This document shows, one piece after another, positions 1 through 8,195 of a stretch of DNA of 64,000 bases. Within the stretch, counting starts at the first letter, position 1; each line of letters begins with the position of its first letter. The stretch spans positions 372,001 through 436,000 of the forward strand of contig CAVVVP010000009.1 in NCBI GenBank assembly GCA_963751695.1. Direction: 5' to 3'. A model generated the notes under the pieces. The model saw only the letters and a list, made by a program, of their open reading frames with translations. It was not told the DNA's origin and ran no database searches. Source of the stretch: SZUA-22 sp963751695. Its GTDB lineage: Bacteria > Bacteroidota > Ignavibacteria > Ignavibacteriales > Melioribacteraceae. The translations under genes were made by a program, and so were the position numbers.

Positions 1-782
1 GTACCGGACATTTAACCATTGCCGGAAAACTAATGGGTCTAATATCGGAAGAAAACCCGGAGAGATGGACTGCATTCATTGCTGTAATTCAGTTAGGTAC
101 ATTACTTGCCATTATAATCTATTTTTGGAAGGATCTCTGGAATATATTTATAGCCTTCATAAAAGAAAATATTATTGAAAGGAGAAAATATTCTGCACAG
201 GATGTAAATTCTAAAATGGGTTGGTTAATTATTTTGGGCTCAATACCTGTAGCTGTGATAGGTCTTGGTTTCAAAGATATTATTGAGGGTGCGTTAACTA
301 AAAATCTTTATGTTATTGCAATTAGCTTAATTATTCTTGGAATAATTTTAGCTCTTGCTGAAAAAGTTGGAAAGTTTAACCGAGATTTAAAAGATATAAA
401 TTGGAAAGATTCTCTTATTGTTGGATTCGCTCAATCTCTTGCATTGATTCCAGGCTCGTCTCGGTCTGAAACCACAATAACTGCAGGTATATTTATTGGA
501 TTAAAAAGAGAAACAGCAGCGAGGTTTTCATTTTTATTGAGTGTTCCTGCGATACTTGGGAGTGGACTATTGGAGTTCTATAGTTCATTGGAATATATAC
601 AAATTGATGGACTGATTAGCTTAGCCATAGCAACAATAGCTTCTGCAATAAGTGGTTATATAACAATTGCGTTTTTGCTTGCCTACCTAAAAAAACATTC
701 AACAATGGTTTTTGTTTTATATCGAATCTGTATTGGAGTGGCAATTTTTATTTTAATTGGAATGAATGTAATTAGTCCATAG
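1..782 (+). CDS. uppP: Undecaprenyl-diphosphatase UppP/BacA, 5' end outside window
   Basis: Integral membrane phosphatase that recycles undecaprenyl pyrophosphate to the monophosphate carrier used for peptidoglycan and O-antigen export. The reading frame is open from base 3, before the first ATG at 33, and starts with TGHLTIAGKLMG, the conserved segment that follows the family's first motif. The gene therefore begins upstream of the window and lacks only its first residues here (259 codons visible, family about 265). The second family motif appears as PGSSRSETT; a Gly after SRS is the usual residue, so the Glu is a variant. Several hydrophobic helices follow, ending in a C-terminal membrane segment. 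It is followed at once by the cyclophilin gene on the same strand. Identification is firm. Confidence 0.93.
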   Translation, partial: TGHLTIAGKLMGLISEENPERWTAFIAVIQLGTLLAIIIYFWKDLWNIFIAFIKENIIERRKYSAQDVNSKMGWLIILGSIPVAVIGLGFKDIIEGALTKNLYVIAISLIILGIILALAEKVGKFNRDLKDINWKDSLIVGFAQSLALIPGSSRSETTITAGIFIGLKRETAARFSFLLSVPAILGSGLLEFYSSLEYIQIDGLISLAIATIASAISGYITIAFLLAYLKKHSTMVFVLYRICIGVAIFILIGMNVISP

Positions 783-786
783 GTAA

Positions 787-900
787 ATGATGCATTTGAG
801 AATTATTCTTTTATTGGTTATAACTTCACTTTTTGTAGGATGCAAGTGAGAAGTAGAAAATTATAAGAAACAAACATCAACAACAAAATCTGAGGAAATT
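787..900 (+). pseudogene. Lipoprotein leader of the cyclophilin, cut by an in-frame TGA
   Basis: An ATG at 787 (or 790) opens a typical lipoprotein signal: a short basic start, a hydrophobic run and a lipobox ending in FVGC at 832-843. One codon after the lipobox Cys and its Lys, TGA at 847-849 stops translation. The frame after the stop is open and runs straight into the cyclophilin domain at 901, in the same phase. The simplest reading is one lipoprotein-type cyclophilin gene, 787-1413, with a single nonsense change or base-call error. TGA is an ordinary stop elsewhere in the window (for example at 2890-2892), so recoding is unlikely. Confidence 0.75.
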
Positions 901-1413
901 GTGAAAGAACTATTAAATGTAAGTGCTGATGAAAAATTAGTTGCAATTATTAATACAAATGTTGGAACTTTTGAAATCGAATTATTCGCCAATAAAGTTG
1001 CCAAAACAATTGAAAACTTTGTTGGATTGGCAAAAAATGGCAAATATGAAAATGTGATTTTTCATAGAGTCATACCCCAATTTATGATTCAAGGTGGTGA
1101 TCCTACAGGGACCGGTCGTGGAGGAGAAAGTTATTGGGGAGGTAAATTTGAAGACGAATTTGACATGACTCTTCGTCACGATAAACCAGGCATTCTTTCA
1201 ATGGCTAATGCTGGTCCAAATACAAATGGAAGTCAGTTCTTCATTACATTAGTACCAACACCATGGCTTGATGGAAAACATTCTGTTTTTGGTGAAGTGA
1301 TTTCTGGTATGGATATCGTAAATGGAATTGGTGAGACAGAAACTGGGATGATGGATAAACCAGTAAACGATATAATTATGGAAAAAGTTGAAATTGAGAA
1401 GAGACCGAAATAA
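901..1413 (+). CDS. Peptidyl-prolyl cis-trans isomerase, cyclophilin type
   Basis: Catalyses cis-trans isomerisation of X-Pro bonds during folding. The cyclophilin domain is complete: FHRVIPQFMIQGGDPTGTG carries the catalytic Arg and the Phe/Met/Gln pocket residues, followed by the MANAGPNTNGSQFFI motif, WLDGKHSVFG, and the closing beta strand. The length of 170 residues fits a single-domain enzyme. GTG at 901 has a good Shine-Dalgarno (GAGGA at 892-896), so a cytoplasmic product could be made. However, the frame continues upstream through an in-frame TGA to a lipoprotein signal (787-900), and the natural product is probably an outer- or inner-membrane-anchored lipoprotein. The NSS transporter gene follows after 12 bases. 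Confidence 0.92.
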   Translation: MKELLNVSADEKLVAIINTNVGTFEIELFANKVAKTIENFVGLAKNGKYENVIFHRVIPQFMIQGGDPTGTGRGGESYWGGKFEDEFDMTLRHDKPGILSMANAGPNTNGSQFFITLVPTPWLDGKHSVFGEVISGMDIVNGIGETETGMMDKPVNDIIMEKVEIEKRPK

Positions 1414-1425
1414 CCTTCTTAAATA

Positions 1426-2892
1426 ATGAAAGAGAACGAATTTTTTACATCCCGATGGGGATTGATTCTTTCGACACTTGGTATAGCTGTCGGCACTGGC
1501 AATATATGGCGTTTTTCAAGAATTGTTGCTCAGAATGGTGGTGGTTCATTCCTCATTCCTTGGGTAATTTTTCTTTTTGTTTGGTCGCTACCTCTAATTA
1601 TAGCTGAATTTGCAATTGGTAAATCAACTCGTTTAGGCCCATTGGGTGCTATCTCTAAAACTGCAGGTAAAAAATTTACGTGGATGGGCGGATTTATTGC
1701 GTTTGTTTCAATGGCAATTATGTTCTACTACTCAGTTGTTACAGGTTGGACATTAAAATATTTCATTGCCTCAATTTCTGGCGATCTTTTTTCCACGAAT
1801 GATCATTTAAATTACTGGAATGTATTTTCCTCTGGAATTCAGCCGATGCTTTTTCATTTTGGTGCAATGTTAATTGGCTCAATTGTAATATACCATGGAA
1901 TAGTAAAAGGGATAGAAAAAACTAATAAGTTTCTTGTTTCAACCCTTATAGTTTTATTGCTTATCATATTAGTTCGTTCTATTTCACTTCCTAATGCAGT
2001 TGAAGGATTGAAGTATTTCTTTACACCACAGTTAGAATTTCTTATTGACTACAAAGTTTGGTTGAATGCCCTGACACAAAATGCATGGGATACAGGTGCA
2101 GGTTGGGGATTAATATTGACATATGCTGTTTATATGAAGAAAAAAGAAGACGTTCCACTTAATGCAGCATTAATTGGATTTGGGAATAATTCAATTTCAC
2201 TTATTGCTGGTATTATAATATTCTCAACCGTGTTTTCATTTAGTTCTATTGATGCAATGAATCAAATAACCCAATCTGGGCCAGCAAATACAGGATTAAC
2301 TTTTATCTATCTTCCATTACTTTTCAGTAATCTTTCTTCTAGTATGGCTGTAAATGTAATATTTGCCTCAATGTTTTTTCTAGCTCTTGCTTTTGCTGCT
2401 TTATCCTCACTAATATCTCTTATTGAGTTAACGACCAGAACGTTTATTGATTTTGGCCTTAAAAGAAAAAAAGCTGTAATGATAGTTGGAATTACTGGAT
2501 TTTTATTTGGTCTTCCATCTGCAATGGATATAAATATCTTTACCAATCAAGACTGGGTCTGGGGTGTTGGACTAATTATTAGTGGAGCATTTGTTGCATT
2601 TTCAATTGTCAGATATGGAGTTGATAACTTCCGAAGAAATTTAATAAATGGAGAATCTAATGATTTCCGAGTAGGGAAATGGTATAATTTAATTATTAAA
2701 TTTGGAATTCCAATTCAAGCAGTAGTCTTATTGAGTTGGTGGTTAATATCATCGGCATCTTGGGATGCAGAATGGTGGAATCCATTGCATGCGGAGAACG
2801 CAGGAACTTGCATTTTTCAATGGGGCATTGTTCTCATTGTTTTAATACTTTTGAATAAAAGATTTAACAAATTGCTTTTTGGTAATAAATGA
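1426..2892 (+). CDS. Sodium-dependent transporter of the NSS/SNF family
   Basis: Neurotransmitter:sodium symporter family protein that imports an amino acid or related amine with Na+. The first helix carries the family hallmark GTGNIWRF at about residues 22-29, where Na+ and substrate bind, followed by the long FLIPW region. The 488 residues form about twelve membrane helices. The stop codon overlaps the start of a tiny downstream gene that looks like MetS, the small subunit of MetPS-type NSS transporters. That makes a methionine/alanine-type transporter plausible. Substrate specificity cannot be read from the sequence. Confidence 0.92.
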   Translation: MKENEFFTSRWGLILSTLGIAVGTGNIWRFSRIVAQNGGGSFLIPWVIFLFVWSLPLIIAEFAIGKSTRLGPLGAISKTAGKKFTWMGGFIAFVSMAIMFYYSVVTGWTLKYFIASISGDLFSTNDHLNYWNVFSSGIQPMLFHFGAMLIGSIVIYHGIVKGIEKTNKFLVSTLIVLLLIILVRSISLPNAVEGLKYFFTPQLEFLIDYKVWLNALTQNAWDTGAGWGLILTYAVYMKKKEDVPLNAALIGFGNNSISLIAGIIIFSTVFSFSSIDAMNQITQSGPANTGLTFIYLPLLFSNLSSSMAVNVIFASMFFLALAFAALSSLISLIELTTRTFIDFGLKRKKAVMIVGITGFLFGLPSAMDINIFTNQDWVWGVGLIISGAFVAFSIVRYGVDNFRRNLINGESNDFRVGKWYNLIIKFGIPIQAVVLLSWWLISSASWDAEWWNPLHAENAGTCIFQWGIVLIVLILLNKRFNKLLFGNK

Positions 2893-2996
2893 GTTTTGTT
2901 ACTTTGTTTACTATGATAATCATTCTGGGTATTGTTTGGGGCGGATTAATTATCTCTCTATCAATGGCAATTAAACAAGAAAGAAAAAAAGGATAG
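2889..2996 (+). CDS. MetS-like small subunit of the NSS transporter
   Basis: A 35-residue protein that overlaps the NSS transporter stop codon (ATGA at 2889-2892), which indicates translational coupling. It has a single hydrophobic helix (about residues 5-27) containing GIVWGGLIISL, then a short basic tail ending in KQERKKG. This matches the MetS type of accessory peptide found directly after NSS transporters, where it is needed for function of the MetP subunit. The function is inferred from position and shape. The gene is too short for most automatic callers. Confidence 0.8.
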   Translation: MSFVTLFTMIIILGIVWGGLIISLSMAIKQERKKG

Positions 2997-2997
2997 T

Positions 2998-4014
2998 TTG
3001 AGTAAATCTAAAGATAAAATTGATTCTATTTATAATATTCCAAACTATTTAAGTGAGGATCAAATACTTCCTATCTATTTCCTTTTCGGAGAAGATGAGT
3101 ACACAATTTCCCAAATAATAAAAGAAATTAGTAAGAAAGTTGAGCCACTCGTCACAGTTGATTTTGATCGTGAAGTCATTACTTTAGGAAAAGAGAGTTC
3201 ATCTGCACAAATTATTGATCTTGCATCTTCCTTTCCATTTGGAGATGGAAAAAAAATTATTGTTGCAAAAAATTTTGAAAACTGTAATGATAAAAAAAAT
3301 CTTATTCCTTATGTTAAGGATCCGTCTGATTTTACTATTCTGATACTAACTCAGAGTTCGAAAAAGGTTAACATCAATAATGAACCTTACAAATCTCTAT
3401 ATAACATGAATTTCCTTTTCGAATCAAGTGAATTAAAAGGTCAAGCTTTGCAGCAATGGTTAATCAAAGAAGCAAGTAAAGAAAAAATGGAGTTGGATTT
3501 GGAATCAGCTAAAGTCCTTGTTGAAATGGTGGGTGAAAATAAGGCTTTGTTGGAAATGCAATTAACAAAATTTAGAAATTATTTAGGTCACGATAAGAAA
3601 ATAACTCCAGAGATAATAGAATCGCTGACATCAGTTACAAAAGAATTTACTATTTTTAATCTCCAAGATGCTTTGGGTAAAGGTGATAAAGGTAGATCTA
3701 TAGAAATCGGTTACAATCTTCTAGATGGTTCGTACGATCTTGTTTTTTTAATTTCTATGTTAACTAAATATATTACCACAGTAACTCAGATTCTTGAGAT
3801 TAAGTCTAAAAAAATGTCTGATCAGGAAGGAGCAAAAGAAACAGGAACAAGTTTTTACTATTATATTAATTGTAAAAAGGCATCATTCTTATTAAATGAG
3901 AAAAGGCTTATGAAAGCGTCAAAAGCATTATTAAATGCGGATATTAATTTAAAAACAACTAGCGCCGACAAAAAAGATATATTTACAATTCTAATTTCAG
4001 AGATTTTAAATTGA
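2998..4014 (+). CDS. holA: DNA polymerase III subunit delta
   Basis: Delta subunit of the clamp loader, which opens the beta sliding clamp. The N-terminal part has PIYFLFGEDEYTISQII at about residues 25-41, the degenerate nucleotide-fold start typical of HolA, with ILILTQSSKK later in the domain. The middle has the helical LLEMQLTKFRNY segment and the C-terminal collar domain follows. The 338 residues are normal for the family. The start is TTG at 2998, two bases after the MetS-like stop, and no better in-frame ATG lies nearby. Confidence 0.88.
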   Translation: MSKSKDKIDSIYNIPNYLSEDQILPIYFLFGEDEYTISQIIKEISKKVEPLVTVDFDREVITLGKESSSAQIIDLASSFPFGDGKKIIVAKNFENCNDKKNLIPYVKDPSDFTILILTQSSKKVNINNEPYKSLYNMNFLFESSELKGQALQQWLIKEASKEKMELDLESAKVLVEMVGENKALLEMQLTKFRNYLGHDKKITPEIIESLTSVTKEFTIFNLQDALGKGDKGRSIEIGYNLLDGSYDLVFLISMLTKYITTVTQILEIKSKKMSDQEGAKETGTSFYYYINCKKASFLLNEKRLMKASKALLNADINLKTTSADKKDIFTILISEILN

Positions 4015-4118
4015 ATCATTTTCATATTAAATTACATTTCATATTATTATTTTAGCAGTGTAAAAAATAGGGTAAAATATTACCGCTTTTGAAACAAATA
4101 ATTATTTAACTAGTATAA

Positions 4119-4712
4119 ATGGCATCGGATAAAAATTTAATAACGTTAACAGATGAAGAATTAATAAAGGAATTTCAGGACAACAATACTCTTGAGGCTT
4201 ACGAAATCCTTGTTAAGCGTTTTAAGGATCCTTTAATGAATTTTGTTTATCGGTTTGTAGGTGATCGGGATGCTAGTACTGATATTGTTCAAGATACAAT
4301 GATTAAATTTTATCTTAACAAAGATTCTTATCAGTCAATAGCTAAATTTTCTACTTGGATATACACTATTGCTGGGAATTTAGCCAAAAATGAATTGAAA
4401 AGAAGGAATAGAAGGTCAATGCTTTCCATTTCCAATTCTGATGATGATGACTTTATTTTACAGATTGAAGATAAAAAGTTTGTTGCTCCCGATAGAGCAG
4501 CAGATAATGAAATTAAAAGTGAGATTGTACAGAAAGCACTTATGAGAGTTAAACCTGTCTATAGAGAAATGATAGTACTTAGAGATATTGAGGGATTTTC
4601 CTATGAGGAAATTGTGGAGATGACAGGAATTTCGATAGGAACTGTGAAATCAAGGATTAACCGGGGGAGAGCACAGTTGCAGAAAATGTTAAAAAATATT
4701 TATGAAGTATAA
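4119..4712 (+). CDS. ECF-type RNA polymerase sigma factor
   Basis: Group 4 (extracytoplasmic function) sigma-70 factor. Region 2 spans about residues 20-90 and includes DIVQDTMIKFY and FSTWIYTIAGNLAKNELKRR, which bind the -10 element and core polymerase. An acidic linker follows, then region 4 at about 135-190 with VLRDIEGFSYEEIVEMTG and the recognition helix IGTVKSRINRGR. The length of 197 residues is typical. The next gene, 6 bases downstream, encodes a membrane protein with the layout of an anti-sigma factor. The two probably form a regulatory pair, with the signal unknown. Confidence 0.93.
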   Translation: MASDKNLITLTDEELIKEFQDNNTLEAYEILVKRFKDPLMNFVYRFVGDRDASTDIVQDTMIKFYLNKDSYQSIAKFSTWIYTIAGNLAKNELKRRNRRSMLSISNSDDDDFILQIEDKKFVAPDRAADNEIKSEIVQKALMRVKPVYREMIVLRDIEGFSYEEIVEMTGISIGTVKSRINRGRAQLQKMLKNIYEV

Positions 4713-4718
4713 TTAGCC

Positions 4719-5441
4719 ATGGAAAAGAATAACATATACAAAGAGGACGATAAAGAGTTTGAAAAACTACAAACTCTACTTAAAGACCTCCCCCAAGTTA
4801 AAGCACCTGATAATTTTGAATATAATCTTCTTACAAGAATTCACAATAAGAATTTTGAAATGAAGAGCGAAAAAAAGAAGAATCTCTTTTTACGGATTTA
4901 TGCTCCTAGTTTCGCCCTTGCTGGTACAGTCGCAGTAGTGTTTTTCATATTTACAGATAAAGGTTTAGATGAGGATGATCCTTGGAATTCTCAACCAAAA
5001 CTTCGTCCAGAAATGGAGGTTTCTGAATCAGTTGTACCAGAGAATCTATCCGAAGAGGAAGTTCTTGTTCAAAGTAATGAACTAGCGAGCGCAGATGAGA
5101 ATGAAAAAGAAGATATTCCAAAAACCAAACGGTCAACCTCAGCAGATGATATTGCCCTAAAAAGTGAAACAAAACCTAATTTTCCGTTTGATGATCGCAC
5201 ATCTGTTGATTTGGACGAAATGATTGAATCTCCAACCTCGCAGTCGACAAACAATGGAATTACAAATCCACAATTAGCAATTGAAAATAATGCACCTGCA
5301 GAATCTGCATTTAAAGGATTTTTTCTTAGTCTGCAGGAAGCAGAAGCAAGAAAAGAAAGTCTAAGAACTCACGAAGATTCTTTAAAGCAGAAAAACGATT
5401 CCTTATCTCAAGAACAAGATTCACTTCAAACCCCAAAATGA
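4719..5441 (+). CDS. Probable membrane anti-sigma factor
   Basis: 240 residues without a family I can name. The N-terminal 50 residues are charged and cytoplasmic in character, followed by one membrane helix at about 57-78. The rest is a long, acidic, low-complexity region rich in Ser, Glu and Asn, and it ends in a likely coiled coil (about 207-240, repeating ESL/DSL with Lys and Gln). No zinc-binding HxxxCxxC motif of classical ZAS anti-sigma factors is present. The call rests on its position 6 bases after the ECF sigma gene and its one-pass topology. It could also be an unrelated envelope protein. Confidence 0.55.
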   Translation: MEKNNIYKEDDKEFEKLQTLLKDLPQVKAPDNFEYNLLTRIHNKNFEMKSEKKKNLFLRIYAPSFALAGTVAVVFFIFTDKGLDEDDPWNSQPKLRPEMEVSESVVPENLSEEEVLVQSNELASADENEKEDIPKTKRSTSADDIALKSETKPNFPFDDRTSVDLDEMIESPTSQSTNNGITNPQLAIENNAPAESAFKGFFLSLQEAEARKESLRTHEDSLKQKNDSLSQEQDSLQTPK

Positions 5442-5473
5442 TGAATTAAGCTTAAATTCGACTTAAAATCATT

Positions 5474-5504
5474 TTGGAAGTCAATTGCAAATTATCTATA
5501 TTTG
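5474..5504 (+). promoter_or_regulatory. Bacteroidota-type promoter of rpmE2
   Basis: TTG at 5474-5476 and TATATTTG at 5497-5504 are separated by 20 bases. This matches the -33 TTG / -7 TAnnTTTG architecture of the Bacteroidota primary sigma factor. Same boxes and spacing occur before the tRNA-Met and greA. The rpmE2 start lies 33 bases downstream. Confidence 0.72.
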
Positions 5505-5536
5505 TTGCTCTGTAAAATTTATTTTTAGGAAGAAAA

Positions 5537-5785
5537 ATGAAAAAAGGTATTCATCCAGCGAATTATAGACCAGTTGTATTTAAAGATATGTCAATGGATT
5601 ATTCTTTTATTGTTAGATCAACTGCGGAAACAAGCGAAACGATTGAATGGGAAGATGGAAATACTTATCCACTAGTAAAACTTGAAATATCAGATAAATC
5701 ACATCCTTTCTTCACTGGTAAACAAATGATACTTGACTCTGCTGGTAGAGTTGAAAGATTTAAGAAAAAATACGCGAAGAAATAG
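5537..5785 (+). CDS. rpmE2: 50S ribosomal protein L31, type B
   Basis: Large-subunit ribosomal protein L31, the zinc-independent (type B, C-minus) paralogue. It starts MKKGIHPANYRPVVFKDM and ends with SHPFFTGKQMILDSAGRVE and a basic tail, which is diagnostic. No Cys residues are present, so it does not need zinc. The 82 residues are normal. A Shine-Dalgarno AGGAAG lies just before the ATG. The gene is a single unit with its own promoter (5474-5504) and terminator (5812-5847). Confidence 0.97.
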   Translation: MKKGIHPANYRPVVFKDMSMDYSFIVRSTAETSETIEWEDGNTYPLVKLEISDKSHPFFTGKQMILDSAGRVERFKKKYAKK

Positions 5786-5811
5786 TTTATTCTTGTTTGT
5801 TTGAAAATTTT

Positions 5812-5847
5812 AAGGTCGATGAATTTAATATCATCGACCTTTTTTTA
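5812..5847 (+). terminator. Rho-independent terminator of rpmE2
   Basis: Perfect 11-bp stem AAGGTCGATGA (5812-5822) with TCATCGACCTT (5831-5841), an 8-base loop, and a T-run continuing to 5846. It sits 27 bases after the rpmE2 stop. Confidence 0.92.
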
Positions 5848-5943
5848 TTTGTTATTCTGTAACAACTTACTCAATAAATGATCCCCTTTTTTTTTATCTT
5901 TAGAATTAATATTTAATTATCTCCATATTATAGAAAGTTTTGT

Positions 5944-7315
5944 ATGACCAATCAGAATGAATATCTTAAACTTAATTTATACCAAGGTGTTCGAGGGATA
6001 GCTGTAAAAATCCTAAATAGAATTGATAGAACAGATGCATATTTAGAGAAAATGTTGGATATTGAGTTTCGTCAAAACGATCTTTCTGGGCCTGACCGAG
6101 CATTACTCTATGAAATTGTTCATGGTGTAATCAGAAACCTTGGAAGAATTGACTGGGTATTAACCGGATTTTATAAAGGTCAATTTTCAAAATGTATTCC
6201 AAATGTAAAAAATGCCATGAGGGTTTCTCTTTATCAAATATTATTTCTTGATAAAGTCCCTGAATATGCTGCGGTAAACGAAGCAGTAGAATTTGTTAAA
6301 AAACTTCAAGGTAAAAACTCTGCTGACCTTACTAATGCAGTATTGCGGAATATAATTAGAAATAAAAAGGGAATCAGATATCCTGATAGAAAGGAAGATC
6401 TTCCGAACTATTTCGCTGCCTACTATTCACATCCCTCTTGGTTAGTAAAAAGATGGATGAAACGATATGGAGAGGAATTTACAGAAGAACTCCTCCAAGC
6501 TAATAACGAAAAACCGAAAATGTATCTTCGGATTAATCGATTAAAAACAAATACTGATGAATTCAAAAAACTGCTTGATTCTGTTCAGCTAGATTATTAC
6601 AGTAGCAAAATCATTCCAAGATTTTGTACAATTAAAAAACCTGAGCAACATTACCGATTGGGAATATTTTGAAAAAGGATATTTCACCATACAAGATGAA
6701 AGCACAGGTTTTTCTTGCTATCTTCTAGATGTAAAACCACATGAAAGGGTTCTTGATCTTTTTGCTGCTCCAGGTGGAAAAACTGGTTTGCTCTCTGATA
6801 TTATGAATAACGAGGGTAGAATCATTGCTATTGATAAATATGAAAGTAGAATTAAGATGCTAGAAAAAAACTTAGAACGTCTAGGGATTCAAAACGTATC
6901 ACTTATTGAGGCAGATGCTCTTGAATTCGAGGATGAGGATAAATTTGATAAAATTTTGCTAGATGTTCCATGCTCAGGTTTAGGGACTCTTACTAAGAAA
7001 CCTGATATTAAGTGGAAAAGGAGTTTCGTTGATATTCGTAAACTTACTGCAATGCAACCAGAATTGCTTTCTAAAGGAGCCTCACTACTAAAAACTGGGG
7101 GTGAATTAGTATACAGTACTTGTACTGTTGAGCCTGAAGAGAATTTTGAAATTGTCCAAAACTTCCTAGATCAGAATCAACAATTTGAATTGGTAGATGC
7201 TGGACAGTATTTTTCAGAAAACTATGTTACTGAGCATGGTTGTGTACAAACTTATCCAAATAAGCATGGAATGGATGGAGCTTTTGCAGCAAAATTAAAA
7301 TTAAAATCAAATTAG
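5944..7315 (+). pseudogene. rsmB: 16S rRNA (cytosine-967 C5)-methyltransferase RsmB, one frameshift
   Basis: SAM-dependent methyltransferase that modifies C967 of 16S rRNA. Bases 5944-6672 encode the N-terminal NusB-like RNA-binding domain and the start of the catalytic part. The second frame, through 6661-7315, encodes IQDESTGF, the SAM-binding segment LDLFAAPGGKTG, the DVPCSGLGT motif with a catalytic Cys, and YSTCTVEPEENE-type motif VI (YSTCTVEPEENF) with the second Cys. The two halves join perfectly if one T is removed from the TTTT at 6622-6625. The corrected protein would have 456 residues, normal for RsmB. A homopolymer base-call error is the likeliest cause. If real, the enzyme is inactive. 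Confidence 0.88.
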
Positions 7316-7333
7316 ATTTTTGGGAAAAGTTTA

Positions 7334-8188
7334 ATGGTAGATGATGGATTAAAAAAGTTTGCCGAAGAGTTAAAGAGCATTAGAGAAAAAAAAGCAATTT
7401 CGTTAAGTGAAATTCATGATAAAACTCGTATCGATTTAAAATATCTCAACGAGATTGAAAATGGCAATTTTGATTCTTTGCCCGAAGTGTATATGCGTGC
7501 ATTTTTGCGAAAATATGCAACAATGCTCGAGTTAGATGAAGATGAGATTTTGAGCAAATTTGAGTTTGCAAAAGGGGAAACATCTGGTGAACCCTCTCCT
7601 CCAAATACAAAAAAAATTGAATTAGATCAGGGACTACATGATCAGGTATCTGATACCTTTGATGACTTTGAAGATGAAACGCCAGTTACAGAAACATCAA
7701 AAGAGAATGGAGATAAGAAAAACATTGTTCTTTTTGGTGGAATTGGAATTATTATAATCTCAATTCTTCTTCTTTATTTTGTTGTTTTTAATTCTGAAGC
7801 CGATGAAATAATAATAGAAAAACCAGTTGATGAAATACTTGCAGAAAGAAATGAAGAACCTGAAAAACCTAATCTAGAAGCTCAGAGCAAGAGCAAAGAG
7901 ACTCCCAAAATCGTTGAAACTCAAGATAGTCTCAGCTTAATCATTCAAGCAGTTGACACCTCTTGGATGAGAGTTATGGTAGATAATAAAGTTACTGATG
8001 AGTTCATCCTTAGTCCGAATTTAACAAAATCACTAAAAGCGAAAACAAGATTTAGTTTATTGGTTGGAAATTCTGGGGGAGTAGAATTGACACTCAATGG
8101 AAATAAACTACCGAAGATTGGAAAAAAAGGTCAGATAAAAAATATTATTGTTGATTCGAGTGGTGTTCATTATCAGAGGATAAACTAA
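7334..8188 (+). CDS. RodZ-like HTH membrane protein
   Basis: The N-terminal residues 5-75 form an HTH_25 / Cro-type helix-turn-helix domain (LKSIREKKAISLSEIHDKT, then YLNEIENGNF and MRAFLRKYA). An acidic linker follows, then one membrane helix at about 130-152, another charged linker and a C-terminal beta-rich DUF4115-type domain (about 205-284). This is the RodZ layout; RodZ links MreB filaments to the cell wall machinery. No mreB is in the window, so the role in cell shape is inferred from the architecture. ligA follows 7 bases downstream. Confidence 0.8.
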   Translation: MVDDGLKKFAEELKSIREKKAISLSEIHDKTRIDLKYLNEIENGNFDSLPEVYMRAFLRKYATMLELDEDEILSKFEFAKGETSGEPSPPNTKKIELDQGLHDQVSDTFDDFEDETPVTETSKENGDKKNIVLFGGIGIIIISILLLYFVVFNSEADEIIIEKPVDEILAERNEEPEKPNLEAQSKSKETPKIVETQDSLSLIIQAVDTSWMRVMVDNKVTDEFILSPNLTKSLKAKTRFSLLVGNSGGVELTLNGNKLPKIGKKGQIKNIIVDSSGVHYQRIN

Positions 8189-8195
8189 ACTGCAA

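Noticed and set aside
847..849. TGA recoded as an amino acid or selenocysteine
   Set aside because: TGA is used as a normal stop in other genes, there is no SECIS-like hairpin that I can see, and cyclophilins do not use selenocysteine here.
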